Of a DNA stretch of 64,000 nucleotides, positions 9,294-18,273 are shown in pieces. The stretch's first letter is position 1. Every line of letters begins with the position of its first letter. Made by a program: the position numbers and the translations under genes. The notes under the pieces are model-generated. The model was not told where the DNA came from. It ran no database searches and was given only the letters and a program-made list of their open reading frames with translations. Source of the stretch: Luteimonas aquatica (GTDB taxonomy: Bacteria > Pseudomonadota > Gammaproteobacteria > Xanthomonadales > Xanthomonadaceae); assembly GCF_022662575.1 (NCBI RefSeq), contig NZ_JALBFU010000008.1, positions 31,122 to 95,121 on the forward strand. Direction: 5' to 3'.

Positions 9294-9713
9294 CTACCAG
9301 CATTCGGGCGGGCTGTCCGGCGTTTTCACGCCGGCCTGGTTCATCGTCAGGGTGCCGCAGCGGTCGTCCGCCTGCTGCCTCTGCGGCGTGGCGGTGATCG
9401 TGAAGCTGTTGGCATCGTCCACCGCGACCCCGATCTGATATTGCTCGGTGTCCGCGGCCGCCTCGCGCGGGGAGCGCTCGAAAGGCGCCGCGAACCCTTC
9501 GTAGGTGTTCTCCACGGTATGCCAGCGCTCCAGCAGCTGCGCCAGTTCCACCATGTCCGCCTTGGCCTGGGCACGGCGCGACTTGCGGACGTGGTCGACG
9601 TAGGAAGGATAGGCGAAGGCCACGATGACCGCGATCACGGCGACCACGATCATCAGCTCGATCAGGGTGAATCCCCTGGACCTGCGCGCCGCGGCAATGG
9701 GTAGAAGGATCAT
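9294..9713 (-). CDS. pilE: Type IV pilin-like minor pilin PilE
   Basis: A 139-residue prepilin: basic leader, cleavage after Gly14, then FTLIELMIVV with Glu19 (mature Glu5) and a hydrophobic helix to about residue 38. Two cysteines near the C-terminus (DRCGTL and PPECW) would close the usual disulfide loop. It is the last gene of the fimU-pilVWXY1E operon, 11 bases after pilY1. PilE is thought to link the minor pilin/PilY1 complex to the major pilin fibre. I chose the ATG at 9713, seven bases after AGGTGG; the ATG at 9719 would sit too close to this site. Confidence 0.9.
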   Translation of the reverse strand: MILLPIAAARRSRGFTLIELMIVVAVIAVIVAFAYPSYVDHVRKSRRAQAKADMVELAQLLERWHTVENTYEGFAAPFERSPREAAADTEQYQIGVAVDDANSFTITATPQRQQADDRCGTLTMNQAGVKTPDSPPECW

Positions 9714-9724
9714 GGACATGCCAC

Positions 9725-12700
9725 CTATCGGACTTGTCGCCAGGACTGGCGGCCGCATGGACGCGGCAGGAAGAGCGGATCGGCGCCCGGCGCGCGCAGC
9801 ACGAAGGTGCACTCCTTGGCGTCGAGGCGCTTCTGCAGGCAGGTCGGGTCGGTCGCGATGTTGCACAGGCCGTTGAGCTCCTCGAGCGTCGGCGGCGGCG
9901 GCACGAAGACATTGGTGTCCTTCACCGGCGGCATGTTCTTGCCTTCCTTGTTCAAGGAAATGGCGCCGCAGTCGCCCGTGCAGACCGGATTGCCGCCGCG
10001 CGTGTTCGAGACGCCCGACATGCCGCCCGCTCCGCTCAACAGGTTCAGCGCGTACAGCCAGTTGTTGCCGCCGCCGGCCGAGCAGGTCGCGTCGATGCCT
10101 TCGTAGGTGGTGAAGATCACCTTGCCGTTCTGCACCCTGGGCGTGCCGATGAAGCGCTCGCCCTTGGCGGCGTCATCCACCTTCAGGTCGATGTACCAGC
10201 CGCGCTTGGTGCCGTAGCTGACCAGGTTGTTGGAGACGTCCCGGGTGGTGTAGCCGTTGGAGAGCGCCACGTTGGAAATGGTCTGCTCGACCAGCTCGTC
10301 GCGGCCGGCGATGCGGACCGCCCCGAGGTTGTCGAGGATGCCGTAGAGGCTCTGCACCGGCGGATCGGCGCTGATCTGGTTGTCGCCGACCACGAAATAG
10401 CGGCCGGTGCCGAAGAAGATATTGACGCCGCCGCCCTGTCCGGTGGCCACCTCGATGCCGCCGGTGATCGGCTGGGCGACGTCGCCGATCTTCGCCGTGA
10501 ACAGCGGTTGCTCGCTGTAGGCGATGGTCCAGTCCTCGGGGTTTTCGTCGGACAGGTCGAACTTCCAGACATTGCCCTGCAGGTCGCCGCCGTAGACGGT
10601 GTCGACGATGCCGTCGTTGTTGGACAGCGCCACCGGCGCGATGCTCATCAGGCCGTTGCGGACGGCGTAGTCCGTCTCGGAAGGCTTCAGGCGGGCCAGC
10701 ACGGTCCCGTCCTTGGCATCGACCACGAACAGCACGGGTGCGCCGGAGTCGGAATTGACGCCGTTGCCGAAGATGGCCACCCAGCGCGGCTTGCCGCCGG
10801 TGCTCTTGACCGGCACCACCACGGGCTTGCCCATCACCATGCCGAGTTCGTTGACCGTCTTGCCGCTGAGTTCCCAGAGCACGTCGTCGTCGTCGAAGGC
10901 GCCCGGCGTGGAAACGTCCAGGCCGAACACCGACTTGCCGCCCGCGCCCTGGGTGCCGACCAGCACGGTGTGCCAGTCGCCCTCGGCGCTGAACGGCACG
11001 TCCGATGTGGTGACCGGACCGTCCAGGTAGTAGCGGTGCAGCAGGTTCGGGTCGGCCAGGCTGGCCAGGTGGTCGAGCGAGCCTGAGGGAATGAAGGCGA
11101 ACAGCTCTTCGCCGCCGCTCGCGTCGTTCTTGGCGCTGAAGCCGTGCAGCATGCCGTCGTTGGCGCCCACGTAGATCACCGGCGTGCGCGTGGCCTTGGT
11201 GGTGAGGTAGGTGCCGTAGCTTCCGCCCAGCTTGCGCTTCCATTCCACGGTGCTGAAGCTCGCCCAGTTCGCGTAGCCGAAATCGTCGCGCGGCGAGGCG
11301 ATTTCCGGGGTGGAATTGATGATGTCGCCGAGCGCGGAGCTGCGGTTGCGCAAGGTCTTCTGGCTGTCGGCCCCCTTGCCGCGTTCGTTGGAATGATCGC
11401 CCTTGATGTAGGACACCAGCGTGTTCACGCTGTAGGTACTGCGGAACCAGGTCGGGATCGCGGGCATGCCCATCGATGCCAGCTTGGCCTCGCGCGTGGT
11501 GCCGGGGATGTTGTTGCCCGTGAACGAGGCCGCCGAGGCTTCATCGCTGACCGTGCCGTCGGCGCGGATCCTGGTGGGTTCGGTCACCATGAAGATCTTG
11601 TTGCGGCTGCTCGCGGTCGGCAGCTTGGCCTCCGCGTTCCAGATTTCGTTGCCGGCCGAGCCGTCCTGCTTGACCTGCACGCCGCGGACGTTGCCGATCC
11701 AGTCGTTGACCGTGCCGTCCTTCAGCTCGTAGGTGGCTTCGAGCGTGAACGAGTTGCCGGTGATGCGCGCGCCGCCGCCGGCGCCGCCGGTGGGCGCCTT
11801 GCTGCCGGCCGCCTCGGCGAAGATGCGGTCCAGCTCGGTCTTCAGCTTCGACGGATCGCGGGCCAGGAAGTAGTTGTCGGGCGTCCCGGGCTGGCGCGTG
11901 CTCCATTCGCTGGCCAGGTCCGGCAGGTTGTTGCCGTTGCTGTCCTTGAAGCCGCCATACTTGGCCGCATACCAGAGCGGGCTCTCCAGCAGCTTGGCAT
12001 TGCTGGTACCGAGGGTGAATTTGAGTACCTTCGGCTTGAACCAGTTGGTCGGCGGATCGGCCTGCGTGGTCAGGATCGAATTGTCGGAGCTGCCGGGCCG
12101 CAGCGCCAGGCGCTTGACGCCGTCGTCGTTGCTGCCGGTCACGGTAAAACCGGTCATCATCGCATTGCCCGCATAGGCGGACATGTTCTCGATGCGGACA
12201 AGGACCTCGTTGGCGCCGACCGACGGCGAGCCGTTTGCGCCGCAGACGGGCGAATCCGAGCGCCAGCAGATGTCCTTGCCGTTGTAGCTGGTGTTGCGCG
12301 GATTGGTGTTCGCATTGCAGGCGGAACCGACGCAATAGGTCATCATCGACACCACGTCGTTGTCGTGGTCGTTGCCCCATAGCGAGTCTTCCCAGACCAG
12401 GGAAAAGCTTCCCGCGCTGCCGTCGCTTTCCAGGTCGCGGCCATAGACATGGTACGGGGACACTCGGGACTCCTTCTTCCCGACCCCGACCGACCCCAGG
12501 AAGCAGGTGCGCCAGTTCTTGTCCTCGCTGCCGCCGTTGATCTTGGCGGTGCCGGACTTGTTCGCCTGGCACAGGGGCGACAATGTGATCTTGCCGTTGC
12601 CCACCGGAATATCGAATTTCGGCAGGTTCTCGGCCATCGCCACTGCGTAGGTCGTCACCGTGTTCTTGTAGCCCGCCGGCTTGCCCTGCAGACCAGGCCG

Positions 12701-14380
12701 CATGTCGGTGATCCTGGCCTGATGGGCCAGGCCGGACATCAGATAGCTGCCTTCCATGGACGGCACGTCCGGACACAGGCCGCGCGCCCTGGACAGCGCC
12801 GCTCCAAGCGATTTTCCGGTACAGATGTCCTCGTGCGTGTTGACCGAATTGCCGACGGCCAGTTCGGCCTGGTTGGCGACCACGCGGCCGACCATGTAGC
12901 TACCGGACAGACCCTCGCCCGTACCGACATTGTCCGTCGCCGTCGCCGCGGCGGCGATAGGCTGAACGGTCGGCACTTCGTCGCTATCGAAGGAAGGCAG
13001 CCCCGAGGACATCACCAGGATGTTGCAGGTCGCACAGAACGAATTGCCGCCCCTCTCCGGAGCACGGTAGGGGTCCGACCAGGTCGGCACCGGCATTCCT
13101 AACAGGTCGGTACCACCGGCGAAGGCGCTCGTTGCCGTGGTCTGTCCGGCAACGTAGCGCAGCGCTTCCGCGTACATTTCCGCCAAAGGATTGCCCCAGG
13201 CGTTGCAGTCGTTGGTGCCCGTACCCGGATTGTTGAGCGAGCCGTTGCCCGCGTCGCTGAAGCCCTGGCGATTGAGGTAGCCCCACGTATTGCAGTCGTT
13301 CCAGACGTGGGAGTAGTTCCATTGCGTCAGCTTCAAGCGCGACAGGGTATTGATGATGCCTTCGGTGCCGTCCGTCTGATTGCAGAAACGACCGTTGCTC
13401 AGATCGACCTCGTCGCCTGCGGTGCATCCGGTGGCGGTGCCGCTATTCCCCGCCAGGCGGCCGATATTGCGGCGCAGCACGCCGCCACTGCGCGGCTTGG
13501 AAAAGGTGCCGCTGACCATGCCGAAACGCAGGCGGCCGGCTTCGCCGTAGGTCTGCAGCAGGCCGACCGGCTTGAAACTGTCGGTCGTGCCACTGCTGTA
13601 CTTCTGGCAGAAGCTCTCGCGGTTGGCGGCACTGGCGCGCGGATCGCAGACCTCCACGCGCACGGTGATGTCGGTAATCGTGCCGGATGGCCGATCATCG
13701 TCGCCGCTGGAAACCTCTCCTCGCTTGGCGCACTGCCGCACCGCCGTCGCCGCCCATTCCGACCAATTTCCGGACGCGACGCGCATCAGGGGATCGCTGT
13801 TGATGCCGGTACTGGTGTTGCAGAACGTTTGGGGCCCCGAGAGCGGCGTATAGCTGCCGATGTCGGAACCGCTGTAGACCTTCACCCAGGCATGCAGATC
13901 GCTGGGGATATTGGCTCGCTCGAGCACCGTGGTGGCGTTGTCTGTGCTGCGCTGCCCGCCGTAGAGCACGAACCGCAGGATGTCGAGACGGCTCATCGTG
14001 ACCCAATTCAGGAAATTGCCGCTCCACTGATTCGAGCACTTGTGGCCATTTGCCTGACCGGCCGCCTTGAACTTGCCGTTGTTGTAGGCATAGCACAGCT
14101 TCGGATCGAAATAGCCCGCGTAGTCGAAACGATCCTGATAAGTGGTATCGAGCTTTCCATCCTCGTTCAGGTCGGTGTAGTCCGGGTACGCCTTGTTGAA
14201 CAGCTGCTCGTCGCGCGACATGACCAGCATCATCAGCGGCGGATCCGACTGCCCGGAGAACAGCGGCACCTGCGAGACGTCGTAGTCGTTGTTGCCGGCC
14301 GTCAGGTCGACGCTGCGGGTGACCAGAAGCGTCACCATGAGGACGATCGCGGAAAGGCGGAACCAGGCTGGGATGGTCAT
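9725..14380 (-). CDS. pilY1: Type IV pilus tip adhesin PilY1
   Basis: A 1551-residue exported protein with a signal peptide (hydrophobic 9-20). PilY1 caps the pilus with the minor pilins, promotes assembly and mediates adhesion or surface sensing. Residues 70-78 read DLNEDGKLD, a perfect EF-hand-like calcium loop. The C-terminal third is the PilY1 beta-propeller (for example YVGANDGMLHGFSAK, YGGDLQGNVWKFDLS). The calcium loop expected before that blade is LSNNDGIVD, with Leu in place of the first Asp. I see no DxSxS MIDAS motif of the von Willebrand A domain that some PilY1 proteins carry. It starts 18 bases after the pilX stop. Confidence 0.93.
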   Translation of the reverse strand: MTIPAWFRLSAIVLMVTLLVTRSVDLTAGNNDYDVSQVPLFSGQSDPPLMMLVMSRDEQLFNKAYPDYTDLNEDGKLDTTYQDRFDYAGYFDPKLCYAYNNGKFKAAGQANGHKCSNQWSGNFLNWVTMSRLDILRFVLYGGQRSTDNATTVLERANIPSDLHAWVKVYSGSDIGSYTPLSGPQTFCNTSTGINSDPLMRVASGNWSEWAATAVRQCAKRGEVSSGDDDRPSGTITDITVRVEVCDPRASAANRESFCQKYSSGTTDSFKPVGLLQTYGEAGRLRFGMVSGTFSKPRSGGVLRRNIGRLAGNSGTATGCTAGDEVDLSNGRFCNQTDGTEGIINTLSRLKLTQWNYSHVWNDCNTWGYLNRQGFSDAGNGSLNNPGTGTNDCNAWGNPLAEMYAEALRYVAGQTTATSAFAGGTDLLGMPVPTWSDPYRAPERGGNSFCATCNILVMSSGLPSFDSDEVPTVQPIAAAATATDNVGTGEGLSGSYMVGRVVANQAELAVGNSVNTHEDICTGKSLGAALSRARGLCPDVPSMEGSYLMSGLAHQARITDMRPGLQGKPAGYKNTVTTYAVAMAENLPKFDIPVGNGKITLSPLCQANKSGTAKINGGSEDKNWRTCFLGSVGVGKKESRVSPYHVYGRDLESDGSAGSFSLVWEDSLWGNDHDNDVVSMMTYCVGSACNANTNPRNTSYNGKDICWRSDSPVCGANGSPSVGANEVLVRIENMSAYAGNAMMTGFTVTGSNDDGVKRLALRPGSSDNSILTTQADPPTNWFKPKVLKFTLGTSNAKLLESPLWYAAKYGGFKDSNGNNLPDLASEWSTRQPGTPDNYFLARDPSKLKTELDRIFAEAAGSKAPTGGAGGGARITGNSFTLEATYELKDGTVNDWIGNVRGVQVKQDGSAGNEIWNAEAKLPTASSRNKIFMVTEPTRIRADGTVSDEASAASFTGNNIPGTTREAKLASMGMPAIPTWFRSTYSVNTLVSYIKGDHSNERGKGADSQKTLRNRSSALGDIINSTPEIASPRDDFGYANWASFSTVEWKRKLGGSYGTYLTTKATRTPVIYVGANDGMLHGFSAKNDASGGEELFAFIPSGSLDHLASLADPNLLHRYYLDGPVTTSDVPFSAEGDWHTVLVGTQGAGGKSVFGLDVSTPGAFDDDDVLWELSGKTVNELGMVMGKPVVVPVKSTGGKPRWVAIFGNGVNSDSGAPVLFVVDAKDGTVLARLKPSETDYAVRNGLMSIAPVALSNNDGIVDTVYGGDLQGNVWKFDLSDENPEDWTIAYSEQPLFTAKIGDVAQPITGGIEVATGQGGGVNIFFGTGRYFVVGDNQISADPPVQSLYGILDNLGAVRIAGRDELVEQTISNVALSNGYTTRDVSNNLVSYGTKRGWYIDLKVDDAAKGERFIGTPRVQNGKVIFTTYEGIDATCSAGGGNNWLYALNLLSGAGGMSGVSNTRGGNPVCTGDCGAISLNKEGKNMPPVKDTNVFVPPPPTLEELNGLCNIATDPTCLQKRLDAKECTFVLRAPGADPLFLPRPCGRQSWRQVR

Positions 14381-14398
14381 AACGGTCTCCGCGGTCGA

Positions 14399-14905
14399 TC
14401 AGGGGATGAAAACGGTGTCGATGACCGCACTGGAACTGGGGTTGTCTTCGGCATCGCTCGCCAATGCCGTGATTTCGTAGATGTTGCCGGTCTCTTCGTT
14501 CTGCTTGTTGCCGACGCGCCGGCTGGATGCGGCGAAGCAGCGGTCCACGCGACGGATGTAGGTATCCTCGTTGACGTCGCCGATCGGCCGGGTCGTGTCC
14601 TTGCCGTCGGCCCAGCTGGCCGGATCGAAACTCGGCGAGCACACTTCCTGGTCGGCGGCGAAGGTGCCGGCGGCGCTGGTGAGCGCGCGGCTGATGTTGG
14701 CCTCCGAGTCTCGGGCCGAACGCTCGGCGTTCTGGAAGGCCAGGTTGGCGCCGCGGTAATTGGACGACATGCGCTCCTGCATGCTGATCACGCGCATGCC
14801 CGCGATGCCGATCAGGGCCATCAGGATCAGCAGGACCAGGGCCACGTACAGCACCGCGCCGCGCTGGCGAGCAGGCGTTGCGGACGGGGAATTTCGACCG
14901 GTCAT
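14399..14905 (-). CDS. pilX: Type IV minor pilin PilX
   Basis: A 168-residue protein with the PilX-type N-terminus QRGAVLYVALVLLILMALIG: cleavage expected after Gly16, then a hydrophobic helix lacking the Glu5 of ordinary pilins, which is normal for PilX. It belongs to the minor pilin complex that primes pilus assembly with PilY1. GGAG lies six bases before the ATG. It follows pilW by 14 bases and precedes pilY1 by 18. Two cysteines (VCSPSF and RCFAAS) are candidates for a disulfide. Confidence 0.9.
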   Translation of the reverse strand: MTGRNSPSATPARQRGAVLYVALVLLILMALIGIAGMRVISMQERMSSNYRGANLAFQNAERSARDSEANISRALTSAAGTFAADQEVCSPSFDPASWADGKDTTRPIGDVNEDTYIRRVDRCFAASSRRVGNKQNEETGNIYEITALASDAEDNPSSSAVIDTVFIP

Positions 14906-14919
14906 GGCGGACTCCAGCG

Positions 14920-16116
14920 TCAGTTGCCGTACAGCCGGTTGCGCAGCGCAACCGTGGTTTCGTAGACGGTGCGGTAGCGTCCGTCGTCGGGCAGCGCGAA
15001 CCCCACGCCCAGCGAGGTCGGAGGCCGCTGCGTGGCCTGCTCGGACGCGGTGCGGTCGTTGCTGGCGATCAGCACGCCGACCTGCACCAGGCCGACGCGG
15101 CGCCAGGCATCGGCGGCGTTCGGTACCGAGGTGTTCACCGCCCCTGCCGTGCCGACGCGATCGACGAAGCCGGTGGGCGATGCCGACGCGCTCAGTTCGC
15201 GATCCTGGCCGTAGAGCAATTGCAGGTTTTCCACGCCTTCCACCAGTTCCTGCGGATCGGAGGCTTCGACCTCGCCTCCCGGCGCCGCCTGGAAACGCAC
15301 GCGGTACAGCGCGGGCCGCCAGCTGCCGTCGGGGATCCGCTTGCGGCCAACGTAGTAGACGACGCTCTCGGCGCGATACAGCATGGCCTGCCCGGCGGTG
15401 AACACCTTGCTGAAGTCGCCATCGTTCGCCGGCGCGTCGGCGTCCACGACGATCTCGCCGCCGGCCCCGTCGCTGTCGTTCCCCGCCTCGAACACGGTCG
15501 CGCCGGTGCAGTCGGCCACGCCGAACAGGCCGGGATCGTCGACGCCGCTGCGCAGCACGTCCCAGCGTTCGGCATCGAAACTGAAGCTCGGCTCTCCCGC
15601 CGATCCGGCGATGACCGCCACGGGCACGCCTTCGGGCGCCAGGTAGCGCAAGGCAATGATGTCGCTGCCGGCAATCCGGTTGGGGGTGGCCTCTTCGATG
15701 TCGTCGGGCAGTGCCGGGGTATAGGCGGTACTGCCGGCGCCCGGGCTCTCCTCCACCGCGACGCCGGTGGCGCTGGGCGCGGTGCCCGTCGCCTCGTAGC
15801 CGCGGATCGAGATGTCGAAGCGCAGGCCTTCCTCGGCGCCGGCACCGAAGGTCGTGTCCAATCCGTTCGGGTTCTGCTGGGCGTGCGCCTGGTCGTTGAC
15901 GCAGCCGAAATGGCCGGCCATGCGGATGTCGCGCTGCAGATAGTCGAGCGCGAAGCGCCCGTTCTCCTGGGTGCGGCTCAGGCCTTCCGAGAGCTGGTAG
16001 GAGGCGCGCGAGGCGCTGAAGACCTGCAGCAGGCCGAGCATGAGGATCGTGCCGATCAGCAGCGCGATCATGAGCTCGATCAGGGACAGGCCGTATTGGT
16101 TGCGCCGTGGTTTCAT
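14920..16116 (-). CDS. pilW: Type IV minor pilin PilW
   Basis: A 398-residue prepilin-like protein. The leader ends at Gly9, followed by LSLIELMIALLIG with Glu14 (mature Glu5) and a helix to about residue 30. PilW is the large minor pilin that bridges PilV/FimU and PilX/PilY1. Its ATG overlaps the pilV stop as ATGA, so translation is probably coupled. An acidic segment around NDSDGAGG may bind metal, but this is only a guess from composition. Confidence 0.9.
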   Translation of the reverse strand: MKPRRNQYGLSLIELMIALLIGTILMLGLLQVFSASRASYQLSEGLSRTQENGRFALDYLQRDIRMAGHFGCVNDQAHAQQNPNGLDTTFGAGAEEGLRFDISIRGYEATGTAPSATGVAVEESPGAGSTAYTPALPDDIEEATPNRIAGSDIIALRYLAPEGVPVAVIAGSAGEPSFSFDAERWDVLRSGVDDPGLFGVADCTGATVFEAGNDSDGAGGEIVVDADAPANDGDFSKVFTAGQAMLYRAESVVYYVGRKRIPDGSWRPALYRVRFQAAPGGEVEASDPQELVEGVENLQLLYGQDRELSASASPTGFVDRVGTAGAVNTSVPNAADAWRRVGLVQVGVLIASNDRTASEQATQRPPTSLGVGFALPDDGRYRTVYETTVALRNRLYGN

Positions 16117-16586
16117 AGCCGGGTCGTCGCCTCCAGGCTCTGCGTGCCGGAATCGGCGTTCCAGCGCTCGTCGCCCCAGTTGATGGTGACCGTGACTTCG
16201 TCGTCCGCGCCGATCGCGACATTCGCCGTGGCGTCGTCGCCCAACGTCCTGCCCAGGCGGCATCGCCAGGCGGCCATGTACCGCGCCGTGGTCAGATTGG
16301 CGCCCGTGGCCGGCGCGCAATCGTCGCCGCCGGCGGTAGCCCGGTAGGTGCCTTCGTAGGAGGCCAGGTTGACGCGGTTGACGCGGATCTGGTCGAGCAG
16401 CTCGTAGGCCAGGTTGGTGGTCTGCGTGCGGTAGTTCGCGCTTTCGGCGAAGCGCACGCTCATCGTCTGCAGCATCGCCAGGCCCAGCAGTCCGAACGAC
16501 AGCACCAGGATGGCGATCAGGACTTCGATCAGGCTGAAGCCGCGCATGCCGCGCGGCGCGTGTCTTGGTCTTGCCTTCATGTGCAT
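16113..16586 (-). CDS. pilV: Type IV minor pilin PilV
   Basis: A 157-residue prepilin. A basic leader ends at Gly16, followed by FSLIEVLIAILVLSFGLLGL with Glu21 as mature Glu5. This is the classic PilV/GspI signature. I start at the ATG at 16586, with GAGAGG just upstream; a second ATG at 16580 is also possible. The gene overlaps the end of fimU by 10 bases and the start of pilW by 4, showing a tightly packed operon. Confidence 0.9.
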   Translation of the reverse strand: MHMKARPRHAPRGMRGFSLIEVLIAILVLSFGLLGLAMLQTMSVRFAESANYRTQTTNLAYELLDQIRVNRVNLASYEGTYRATAGGDDCAPATGANLTTARYMAAWRCRLGRTLGDDATANVAIGADDEVTVTINWGDERWNADSGTQSLEATTRL

Positions 16587-17095
16587 GATTGCCTCTCGCT
16601 GACGTCGGCGCGGCCGGTTGGCGATACCGCCAAGGTGATCTGCAGATTGTCGCCGTTGCAGTCCTTGGCCTTGAGCACCACGGCCTGGGCATCGTTGCCG
16701 GCGCGCCGGCCGCGGCCGTCGAAGGTGATCACGCCCCCTTCCGGACCGGCGACGCTCATCTTGGCGTTGGCCTTGGAGAAGCGCACGATCCGCTCCTCGT
16801 CGTCGATCTCGCCGTTGCCGTCCGCGTCGTCCCAAACCAGCCAGCCGCCTTCCCAGTCGTCGCTGCAGGCGCTGCCGTCGTCGCTGCCGCAGATGCTGGC
16901 CGGATGGGCGCTGCGGATGGCCTCGCTGCGCGCGAGCGAGAGCGAGGCGATCATCTCGTTGGTGGTGGTGGCCAGGCGGTTGGAGCGCATCACGCCTTCG
17001 AAGCTCGGGAACGCGATGGCGCACACGATGGCCAGGACGGCCACGGTGATCATCAATTCCACGAGCGTGAAGCCGCGCACCGGACCCGGTCGCAT
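16577..17095 (-). CDS. fimU: Type IV minor pilin FimU (GspH family)
   Basis: A 172-residue prepilin and first gene of the minor pilin operon. Leader cleavage is expected after Gly8, then FTLVELMITV with Glu13 as mature Glu5. The globular part contains DADGNGEID, a calcium-loop-like sequence common in GspH/FimU proteins, and four cysteines. A GGAG-rich ribosome site precedes the ATG at 17095. The upstream region is shared with the divergent histidine kinase gene. In Pseudomonas aeruginosa the equivalent operon is activated by the AlgZ/AlgR pair. Confidence 0.9.
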   Translation of the reverse strand: MRPGPVRGFTLVELMITVAVLAIVCAIAFPSFEGVMRSNRLATTTNEMIASLSLARSEAIRSAHPASICGSDDGSACSDDWEGGWLVWDDADGNGEIDDEERIVRFSKANAKMSVAGPEGGVITFDGRGRRAGNDAQAVVLKAKDCNGDNLQITLAVSPTGRADVSERQSCT

Positions 17096-17214
17096 ATGTA
17101 CCCCCTCCCCTTGATATGCCAAGGTTAGCGGCCCGCGATTGCCGGGCAAGCGGAATCGGGACAGGCGGTCAGATGGCCCGACGGACGCATCGCCGGCCCC
17201 TATCATGTGACGCA

Positions 17215-18255
17215 ATGCCCATTTCGCCCCCCAAGCACAGTCCGCTCGACACCCTGTGGCAGGCGCCGGCGATCGCCTGGATGCTGTTCGCCGGCGAAGC
17301 GCTGGCGCTGGTCCTGGCGCTGGCGCCGGGCAGCGAAGAACACCGCCTGCGCTACTTCGGCCTGGTGTCGATCGCCATCCAGTGGACGCTGCTGTGGACG
17401 CTGGCGGTGACCTACCTGATCCGCAAGCCGCTGCGTCCGCTGCCGCCGCACCGCATCGCCTACGTCGTGCTGGCGATCCTGCTGTTCAATACCTGGGGCA
17501 TCACCGAACTGATCGGGTTCGTGTTCCGCGACAGCTGGCGGATCGCGCGCGGGGAATGGGCGTGGACGCAGTGGCGGGCGCTCGGCATCGTCACCACGGT
17601 GGGCATCTTCGGCCTCGCCGCGTTCCAGAACCAGTGGCGCACGCGACAGATGGCGCTGCGCGCCAAGCAGTCCGAGCTGGAAGCGCTGCAGGCGCGCATC
17701 CGCCCGCATTTCCTCTTCAACACCTTGAACACCGGCGCGGCGCTGGTGCACCAGCAGCCCGAGGCGGCCGAGCGCGTGCTGCTGGATCTGGCCGACCTGT
17801 TCCGCGCGGCGCTGGCCGGTCCGCGCGAGATCTCGCTCGAGGACGAACTGTTCCTGGTCCGGCGCTACCTGGAGATCGAGGCGTTCCGGCTCGGCGACCG
17901 GCTCCAGGTCCACTGGCACCTGCCGCAGGCGCTCCCCGCGGCGAACGTGCCTTCGCTCTCGATCCAGCCATTGGTGGAAAACGCCATCCGCCACGGCATC
18001 GAACGGCTGCCCGGCGGCGGCGACATCGACATCGCGGTCACGGTCACGTCCAACGCGGTGACCGTGCGCATCAGCAATCCGGTGCCGCCCGCCGGCAAGC
18101 AGGCGCATGGCCACCAGGTGGGCCTGAGCGCGTCGCAGGTGCGCATCGAGGCGCTGACCGGCGGCCGCGGCAGCGTCCGCATCCAGAGCGACGGCCTGCG
18201 CTTCTACGCCACCGTCAACCTGCCGCTGGGCGTCGACGACGCTGGCGCCCCCTAG
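17215..18255 (+). CDS. Sensor histidine kinase, LytS/AlgZ (FimS) type
   Basis: A 346-residue membrane kinase. Four hydrophobic segments lie at about 18-37, 48-69, 80-102 and 122-136. A linker leads to the HisKA_7TM-like His_kinase domain with the phosphoacceptor region RIRPHFLFNTLN (His165), and the ATPase N-box LVENAIRHGIE follows. This is the LytS/YehU/AlgZ family, which pairs with LytTR-type response regulators. No regulator gene follows; downstream is ppnN on the other strand. It is divergent from fimU across 119 bases, which matches the functional link known for AlgZ/FimS and minor pilin genes in Pseudomonas. The start at 17215 was chosen as the first ATG giving a family-like N-terminus. 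Confidence 0.85.
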   Translation: MPISPPKHSPLDTLWQAPAIAWMLFAGEALALVLALAPGSEEHRLRYFGLVSIAIQWTLLWTLAVTYLIRKPLRPLPPHRIAYVVLAILLFNTWGITELIGFVFRDSWRIARGEWAWTQWRALGIVTTVGIFGLAAFQNQWRTRQMALRAKQSELEALQARIRPHFLFNTLNTGAALVHQQPEAAERVLLDLADLFRAALAGPREISLEDELFLVRRYLEIEAFRLGDRLQVHWHLPQALPAANVPSLSIQPLVENAIRHGIERLPGGGDIDIAVTVTSNAVTVRISNPVPPAGKQAHGHQVGLSASQVRIEALTGGRGSVRIQSDGLRFYATVNLPLGVDDAGAP

Positions 18256-18273
18256 CCCGCCGGCGCTCGCGGC

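Noticed and set aside
18256..18273. A response regulator gene after the AlgZ-like kinase
   Set aside because: Only 18 bases separate it from the end of ppnN on the opposite strand, so no regulator gene fits.
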